15,083 nt of DNA from an uncultured Clostridia bacterium (GTDB lineage: Bacteria > Bacillota > Clostridia > Christensenellales > Aristaeellaceae). The notes under the pieces were generated by a model. It was not told where the DNA came from, did not search any database, and saw only the letters and a list, made by a program, of their open reading frames with translations. The number at the start of each line of letters is the position of its first letter. Positions within the stretch are counted from its first letter, which is position 1. Made by a program: the position numbers and the translations under genes. The stretch covers positions 1-15,083 of the forward strand of contig CALCTW010000126.1 of NCBI GenBank assembly GCA_937907055.1, read 5' to 3'. Positions 9,322 through 15,083 of the stretch are shown one piece after another.

Positions 9322-9870
9322 TCAGAGATCACTGCTTTCAAAATCGAATGTCATCACCGCGCAGTTTTTGACACCATACGCCGCGTATTCCTCGTTGGTC
9401 ATATCATGAAAATAAGAATAGATGACCCGCGCGATGCCGTTGTGCGCGACAAGAATGTAAGTCTTTTCATCCTTTTTCAGGTCATCCAGCAGATTATAGA
9501 TGCGCTGCGCCAGATGCAACATGGATTCACCGCCCTCGTAGCGGCAGGCAAACTGCGCCTTCGCGGCCTGAAACTCGGCACCGTTTCGGGCAGTGGATTC
9601 GTACTTGCCGAAGTTCTGCTCTTTCAGGCGCGGTTCTTCCTGCGCGAGAAGGCCGGTGATCTGAGCAATGTGCATGGCGGTATCCTTCGCGCGTGAAAGC
9701 GGGGAATAGAGGATCATATCTGCTTTGATGCCGGAATCGAGGAGGACACGGCCGGTCTCTTCGGCCTGCTGATGGCCAAGCGGTGTGAGACCGATATCGG
9801 TAGCGCCGCAGATCTTGTTTTCAACATTCCAGAAGGTCTGACCGTGACGAACAAAATAGACAGGTTTCAT
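9322..9870 (-). CDS. Histidine phosphatase (phosphoglycerate mutase-like)
   Basis: 182-residue histidine phosphatase superfamily protein. Visible: the phospho-acceptor VRHGQT (Arg8, His9), PLSRAKDTA with Arg60, Glu112 in YEGGES, and the second catalytic His143 in VAHNG. It lacks the long insertions of the cofactor-dependent glycolytic mutase, so a phosphatase acting on a small phosphorylated metabolite (cobalamin-pathway CobC or a broad-specificity phosphatase) is as likely as a mutase. I start it at 9870 because AAGGAG directly precedes that ATG; an upstream in-frame ATG at 9903 lacks such a site and would add a non-family leader. The PanE-like gene follows in the same direction. Stop is TGA. 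Confidence 0.85.
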   Translation of the reverse strand: MKPVYFVRHGQTFWNVENKICGATDIGLTPLGHQQAEETGRVLLDSGIKADMILYSPLSRAKDTAMHIAQITGLLAQEEPRLKEQNFGKYESTARNGAEFQAAKAQFACRYEGGESMLHLAQRIYNLLDDLKKDEKTYILVAHNGIARVIYSYFHDMTNEEYAAYGVKNCAVMTFDFESSDL

Positions 9871-9874
9871 AATG

Positions 9875-9880
9875 CTCCTT
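9875..9880 (-). promoter_or_regulatory. Ribosome binding site that sets the phosphatase start
   Basis: AAGGAG read leftward, 4 bases before the ATG at 9870; it decides against the longer reading that begins at 9903. Confidence 0.6.
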
Positions 9881-10120
9881 ATGCTGTAAAAATCGCGGAT
9901 CAATTGTAATTAATAATGAAGGGAAAGTGTCGGAGGATAAGTGTAAAAGACTGCCGGAAATGATCATGCTAAAGGAAAATTTTAATTTCGGTAACGAGAT
10001 TTCATCCCTTGGCGGATTAAGTATACCTTCATATAATTATAACATTCAGAGATCCGGAGCACAAGGTGAAAGAAGTAGGGAAAGAACTGAATTGGATAAA
10101 ATGCGAATGATCAGTTGAAC

Positions 10121-10149
10121 TTGACGCGTAAAAATTCAGCATATATAAT
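10121..10149 (+). promoter_or_regulatory. Promoter of the giant Cys/His-repeat gene
   Basis: TTGACG (10121-10126), a 17-base spacer and TATAAT (10144-10149), then AAGGAGGT at 10170-10177 and the ATG at 10186. The leader is short (about 30 bases). The rest of the 9904-10120 gap is AT-rich and shows no feature I trust. Confidence 0.88.
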
Positions 10150-10185
10150 AGATATGTAAAGGTATATCCAAGGAGGTTTCATAGG

Positions 10186-13100
10186 ATGAAAAGGCTCGCG
10201 ATCGTATTACTGTGCCTGCTGTTTTGTCTGACAGGGTTTGCATTGGCACAGAATGAAGGCTGCACACACGAAAATGCTGTATACAGCAGCATGATGTATA
10301 ACAACAATACATGGCAGCATATGATTGACTGTCTGGATTGCGGCTTAAAAAACCATGCCGCCGAACCGGAATATGTCAGCAACGGTGCGGAGGGACATAC
10401 TGTACTTTGTCCCGAATGCGGCGCAAGCTGGACCGAGAACCATATCCGTGCCTGCGATGACGCGAACGAGACGGGTGTTTGCGTGTTTTGCAATGCTGAG
10501 AATGTCTCCCGTGAGGGCATTTACCATCCTGTGACAGTAACGGAACGCTTGGACGAGTATAGTCATCATTCTTACTGCGGTATCTGCGGTGACGACTGGG
10601 GTGCGCAGCAGCATACAGCTGACTGCTTATACCCTGACCGCTGTAAAGACTGCAACGCTGAGGATGTGTGCATCAGCTGGGTCGACCACGATGTACAGAT
10701 GACCGGATTTGATAACGTGTTTTGTTATTTCAGCTGTCCCTGCGGAGAACAGGCGAGATCGAATGAGCATGCGGTTTACTGCGACAGCGAGGATCAGAAT
10801 ACCTGCATTTACTGCGGAAAAAACACCGAAGCAGATGACATCGTGATCCGTGGAACGGAGCATCATAACGAGACCTTCCATGATGAAAATGAATGCTGGC
10901 AAGCCTGCACCAATTGCGGCGAACTGATTCGCAATGAGCACTATTTTTTGTGTATTGATCAGGAAAAGGTACGGTGCGCGTTTTGCGGTGCTTCTGATGA
11001 AGAAGTGAATATCCTGAATACGCAGCATGTGTGTATCGATTTCAATGATATGTACGATGACTGGCATGCTCCCCGGTGCATAGAGTGCGGTGAAAGCTTT
11101 GGCGAGCCTCATGAAAAATCCATCATTTATGAGTATGGCGGGCGTGATCAGTGCCGTGTTGTTTGCGAGATCTGCGGCTTTCTGGCTAACTGGCAGCATC
11201 AGGGACAGTGCGGTGAACCGAACGATCACACGGCGTGTCTTCGCTGCGGCGCTGATGATGTAAGAGTGGCTGACCATACCAATCATCCTGATGAGGCGAT
11301 CGTAAGCGAATATATGGACGAGGATGTGCATCATCGGTATTGCGGCATCTGCGGCGATGACTGGGGTACTGAATATCATCGGGCGCTCTGCGGTAAAGAT
11401 GATACCTGTTACAAATGCGGTGCGGAGAACGTGAACATCGAATCTCACGATGATCATCCCGAGGATAACGAAACGGCTGAGTACATTGATGAAAACGTGC
11501 ACCATGTTCGCTGCGGTGTATGCGGGGATGACTGGGGTGTGCGGGAGCACGAAGCTGAATGCGGTAATCCTGACCGATGCATCGCTTGCGGCGCTGAGGG
11601 TTTGTACATTTTCGATATTGAGCATCATGCTCATTTTATTTACTATGACAGCGAATTCTGCTATTACAGCTGTGATTGCGGTGAGATTTCATATGAAATG
11701 TTGCACGCTGTCTATTGCGACAGTGAGGACAAAAATACATGCATTGAATGCGGCATGAACACTGAAAATGATGGAATCGAGATCAGGGATTGTCGTCATT
11801 ACACTGAAGTGGGACATAATGAGGATTACTGCTGGACCGCATGCAGTGTGTGCGGTGATATGATTTATTACGGCGGTCATTACAACGGATGCTCTGATTA
11901 CTTCGATGATGAAGAACGCTGTGATAATTGCGGTCTGACAGCGATGGATGGCGTTAATGTTGTCTGGAAGCATACTGCTCTTACCCATGACGAGTGGGAT
12001 GATGAAGGTGTTGCCATGCATCGCCAGATCTGCTGGGACTGCGGTTATGTAGGCGGCGAACATGTGATAACCGACGATACAGACTGCCATCCGATTGATG
12101 GCGATATGTATGGTCACGCGGTATCCTGCTACGCGTGCGAATTTGAATGGAAAGAAGATCACGCGGCTGAATGCGGTAAAGGTGACGAGGCCTGTGTGAT
12201 CTGCGGCGCTGAGAATGTGCGTGTTTCTAACCATATCAATCATCCCGAAGGCGCGGAGATCTATGTTTATAGTGATCAATTCACGCACAACAGATATTGC
12301 GGGATCTGCGGAGATATACTGGGCTGGGATGATCACGCGGTTGACTGCTCTGATATGAGTTGGTGCAAATACTGTAACTCGGATGATATGTACCCCTCTC
12401 GTATAGAACATGAGAGCCAACTGATCGGCTTTGACCGTGAGAGTTGCTATTACAGATGCGCATGCGGTGATGAGTCGTGGAGTATGCAGCATGCAGTCTA
12501 CTGCGATTCCGAGGATCGGAGCACCTGTATCGGATGCGGCAATAACATCGAAACTGATCTTATCAAGATCAGCGACGTGCGGCATCATAATCAATTGGGA
12601 TACGACGTGGATGAATGCTGGAACACCTGCACAAATTGCGGGGATCTATACCGTGGTGAACATTACTATGATTGTATAAGAAATGATCCGACGATGTGCG
12701 CGTACTGCGGCGCATCATTTGAAGAGGTTAATATACGGATCTTCCGCCACGCAGACATCGACATCAATGAAATCGAAGACGGGCTGCATGATCCCTGGTG
12801 TATGTACTGCGGTGAGCATCTGGGCGAGCCTCACGAACTCAGTATGTACTTCGTTTCCGGCGGCTACGAGTGGTGCGGCGTCTATTGCGAGATCTGCGGA
12901 TATCTCAGCAATTGGAGACATTTGGGACAATGCGGCGAGGGAAATGAGCACACAGAATGTATACGCTGCGGCGCTGAGGATGTCATCGTGTGTGGGCATG
13001 GTAATCATTCCGGCGAAAATGTTAAAGAAAGTATCGACTGGTATTATCATGCTGTTTATTGCTCGGTTTGCGGTGATGAATTATATACTGAAGAGCATAA

Positions 13101-14415
13101 GTGTGCCATTGGTTCCGATGAAGTATACGGTACCTGTGTTGTATGCGGCGCGGAGAATGTGCGCCTGAGCGGTCCTGTAACGCATGAGGAACGCGTTGAG
13201 GATGGTATTCTGATGATCATCGATTATAACGATGACGGCAGTAAGTTCATTACCTACAACGATGCTGAGACCGGCGCTTATTACGGTTTCGAGCGGTATG
13301 AAGGCTGGTTTGATGAGGAACCTACCGACTGGGAGCGTCGTTCCAACCATGTATTTGATGAGGAAAATGACCTGCTCACATGTGATGTTGAATCGAGCTG
13401 GGGCGAAAGCGTCAATACTTATCGGTGGTCCAGCGGACGCTTGATCCGTGAAGAAGGCTTCAATCACGTGTGCTATTATGAAAATGTACTGGATGAGGAA
13501 GAGGGCATCTGGAACTGTACAGAGTGGGAAGATGCCGAAAAGACTCGTATCGTGAATGTTCGCGTGTGCACCGAGTATTGGGAAGATACGATCAGTGAGC
13601 AGCACTTTGCCTATGATGTGATGGATATTCCCGGTTCCAGGTTTGTGCAGACATGGGAATATGGAATCGAAGTATCGAAGGAATTCTATGCCGCTGCTGA
13701 AGATGAAGAGCCCAACCAGTGGGAACGTTACTTCAATACTGAGTTTGAGACAGAGGAACTTGTGTAGAGCGGACGCTTTGATATGCACCGGGACTTCGTC
13801 AATCAAGACGGTGATCACGGTACTGTATATTACCGCATCGATGAAGGCGAAGAATGGTTCCTGTGCTTCGAGGTCTGTTACCCGGGTGATGGTATCAGCC
13901 GGAACGAAACAGTCTGGAACCAGTCTGATGAAGTCTACATTGAGACACGGTGGGAGAATGAACTGCCGGTATACGAGAAACGCATGACCGCGGAGCGTGA
14001 TATCATCACGAACACAACCTGGGAGTATTACAAGAGCATTGGTGCTGTGAAAACAGAACACAGGTGGAGCGATGATGGAACCACCGCGTATGAAAAGATC
14101 TACACGAATCCCGGAGATAACAGCACTTATGAAGAGCGTACCTATGTGGATGAAAGCGGCGATTACCGGCGCGTGTTTACTGTCAATGGTGTGACACGTG
14201 AGTCGGATCAGGCGATCCTGACGCTGCCTGCCGGCCTCAAGGTGATCGAATCTGAAACCTTTGCCAATGTATCCGGCTGCATCGTCATGCTGCATTCCGG
14301 TGTGGCTGCCATCGCTGATGACGCGTTCGCTGATGACGCGGTGCTGCTGGTTCCGAATGAAGAAGTTGCAAAATTGGTTCAGGATGCCGGTTATGTTTGG
14401 TTCTTCGAGCAGTAA
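10186..14415 (+). CDS. Giant secreted Cys/His (zinc-ribbon-like) repeat protein with C-terminal leucine-rich repeat; one in-frame TAG
   Basis: Unrecognised 1409-residue protein when read through the TAG at codon 1194 (13765-13767). A signal peptide (about 1-21, ending FALA before Gln22) indicates export. Residues 26-990 hold 31 CxxC pairs, three CxC pairs and 14 HxxxC motifs, arranged as CxxCG, HxxxC, CxxCGA every 52-60 residues; this looks like repeated metal-binding ribbons or knuckles, although disulphides are possible outside the cell. The region is highly acidic. Residues 1000-1340 are Trp/Tyr/Glu-rich and probably beta strands, with EEPTDWER and EEPNQWER repeated 130 residues apart on the N side of the TAG. 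Residues 1344-1409 (LTLPAGLKVIESETF onward) resemble a BspA-type leucine-rich repeat. No LPxTG motif or membrane anchor is visible. Strong promoter, AAGGAGGT site and final TAA followed by a terminator. Function unknown. Confidence 0.8.
10261..13155 (+). repeat. Nested CxxC/HxxxC protein repeat region
   Basis: The basic unit is about 57 residues (171 bases). HxxxC histidines fall at residues 86, 143, 195, 252, 338, 398, 455, 507, 565, 659, 717, 769, 826 and 912. Higher-order copies are shifted by 312 residues (143/195/252 to 455/507/565) and by 574 residues (143/195/252/338 to 717/769/826/912). HAVYCDSED occurs three times, at residues 195, 507 and 769. Confidence 0.85.
13765..13767 (+). other. 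In-frame TAG codon within the giant repeat gene
   Basis: Codon 1194, read GTG-TAG-AGC. The same frame stays open for a further 648 bases, continues the same Trp/Tyr/Glu-rich composition and ends in a leucine-rich repeat. Confidence 0.75.
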
Positions 14416-14480
14416 TAACGAAGAGAATATTGCTGTAAAGAGAAGCCGGGCAGCTCAGAAAGAGAAATAATGATAAACCG

Positions 14481-14515
14481 CGCCCGCCTGTCTTAAACAA
14501 GACAGGCGGGCGTTT
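14481..14515 (+). terminator. Terminator of the giant repeat gene
   Basis: A 14-bp stem (14481-14494 with 14499-14512; core CGCCCGCCTGTC and its complement), 4-base loop and TTT tract, 65 bases after the TAA at 14413-14415. That position supports the longer, TAG-read-through reading of the gene. Nothing else is evident in 14516-14603. Confidence 0.85.
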
Positions 14516-14603
14516 GTGTTTGAGCGGTCTGTGATTTGATTCTGAGCAGCAGGACAAGATGGGATATCTGACTGTGTTAAAGAAAAGATTGAACAAGATA
14601 AAG

Positions 14604-14633
14604 AAAAGCGCCCTTCTTACGAAGGGCGCTTTT
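14604..14633 (-). terminator. Terminator of the methionyl-tRNA synthetase gene (bidirectional)
   Basis: Perfect 13-bp stem AAAAGCGCCCTTC/GAAGGGCGCTTTT (14604-14616 with 14621-14633) and a 4-base loop, with T runs on both strands. It separates the two convergent genes. Confidence 0.88.
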
Positions 14634-14711
14634 GAATACGTATTACGCGTGTTTGTTTTAACGAATTTTCGCGCAAATGGTTTGATCAGAATGGAATGGT
14701 ATACACCGTGA

Positions 14712-15083
14712 TCAATACATCTTCGCGCCGGCGGGGATGTGATTATCCAGCATCAGCAGATGCAGCTTTTCTTCGCCCTCTTCCTTGTGAAGCGCGGAGA
14801 TCAGCATACCGCAGGAATTGATGCCCATCATGGGACGGGGAGGCAGGTTGGTGATGGCCAAAAGGGTCTTTCCGACCAGTTCCTCCGGCTCATAGTAGGC
14901 ATGGATGCCGCTGAGGATGGTACGATCGGTGCCGGTGCCGTCATCCAGGGTGAACTGAAGCAGCTTCTTGCTCTTCTTCACAGCCTCGCAGGCCTTGACC
15001 TTTACGGCGCGGAAATCGCACTTGGCAAAGCTGTCAAAATCCACATAATCGGCAAACATGGGCTCGATCTCGACTTTGGAGAA
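14712..15083 (-). CDS. metG: Methionyl-tRNA synthetase, C-terminal tRNA-binding domain (partial)
   Basis: The last 123 residues of a gene that runs off the right edge; the frame is open to base 15083, so no start is visible here. It is the OB-fold tRNA-binding domain (Trbp111-like) found at the C terminus of many bacterial methionyl-tRNA synthetases: FDSFAKCDFRAVKV, CEAVKKSKKLLQFTLD, ILSGI, then NLPPRPMMGINSCGM and the closing HIPAGAKMY. It binds tRNA nonspecifically and helps dimer formation. A free-standing tRNA-binding protein would normally begin near residue 1 of this domain; the readable residues before it (SKVEIEP) look like a linker, so a fused synthetase is favoured. Stop is TGA. Confidence 0.85.
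   Translation of the reverse strand, partial: FSKVEIEPMFADYVDFDSFAKCDFRAVKVKACEAVKKSKKLLQFTLDDGTGTDRTILSGIHAYYEPEELVGKTLLAITNLPPRPMMGINSCGMLISALHKEEGEEKLHLLMLDNHIPAGAKMY

Noticed and set aside
9927..10118. Possible 63-codon rightward small gene starting with GTG
   Set aside because: No proper ribosome site at good spacing, no family resemblance, and its end abuts the promoter of the giant gene; I treat the stretch as upstream noncoding DNA.
10627..11634. Leftward open frames opposite the giant repeat gene (also 11689-12594 and 13081-14295)
   Set aside because: These are mirror frames of Cys/His/Asp-rich codons; their hydrophobic products look like membrane proteins only because GAT/GAC/CAT read as Ile/Val/Met on the other strand.
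10186..13155. CRISPR-like or DNA-level direct repeat array
   Set aside because: The repeats are conserved at the protein level with diverged DNA, in frame and without spacers, so they are coding repeats.
13765..13767. Selenocysteine-type or pyrrolysine-specific insertion element near the TAG codons
   Set aside because: Selenocysteine uses TGA, not TAG, and I see no convincing conserved hairpin downstream of the three TAGs; pyrrolysine itself cannot be excluded but the positions are not those of methylamine methyltransferases.

Overview
The window looks like a chromosomal segment of a low-to-medium-GC Gram-positive bacterium, probably a gut- or rumen-type Clostridia member. The grounds are strong AGGAGG ribosome sites, consensus TTGACA-17-TATAAT promoters, hairpin/T-run terminators, the housekeeping gene types and a large secreted protein ending in a BspA-like leucine-rich repeat. 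No sequence search was possible, so the lineage is inference.

Layout: the left third is leftward. An iron-containing alcohol dehydrogenase and a metal-dependent amidohydrolase share one promoter. Upstream of them an IlvD/Edd-type dehydratase and an alpha/beta-hydrolase form a second leftward unit. From a divergent intergenic region, pyruvate kinase and a glyoxalase-I-like VOC protein run rightward. A leftward tRNA-Pro(GGG) with a near-perfect promoter and terminator follows, then a leftward pair: a histidine phosphatase and a ketopantoate-reductase-type protein. A very large rightward gene (10186-14415) encodes an exported protein with dozens of CxxC and HxxxC motifs in nested repeats, then a beta-rich region and a C-terminal leucine-rich repeat. 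The right edge holds the C-terminal tRNA-binding domain of a leftward methionyl-tRNA synthetase gene.

The most striking signal is that three of the ten protein genes (IlvD-like, PanE-like and the giant Cys/His protein) are each interrupted by one in-frame TAG. The frame stays open on both sides, homology is continuous in the two conserved genes, and no ribosome site supports a restart. No gene here terminates with TAG: eight end in TGA and two in TAA. In both conserved genes the TAG falls where relatives, as I remember them, carry Glu. This pattern suggests that UAG is read as an amino acid (reassignment or efficient suppression) in this organism. The main alternative is three independent amber pseudogenes. 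No suppressor tRNA (anticodon CUA) is in the window, so the decoder would lie elsewhere.
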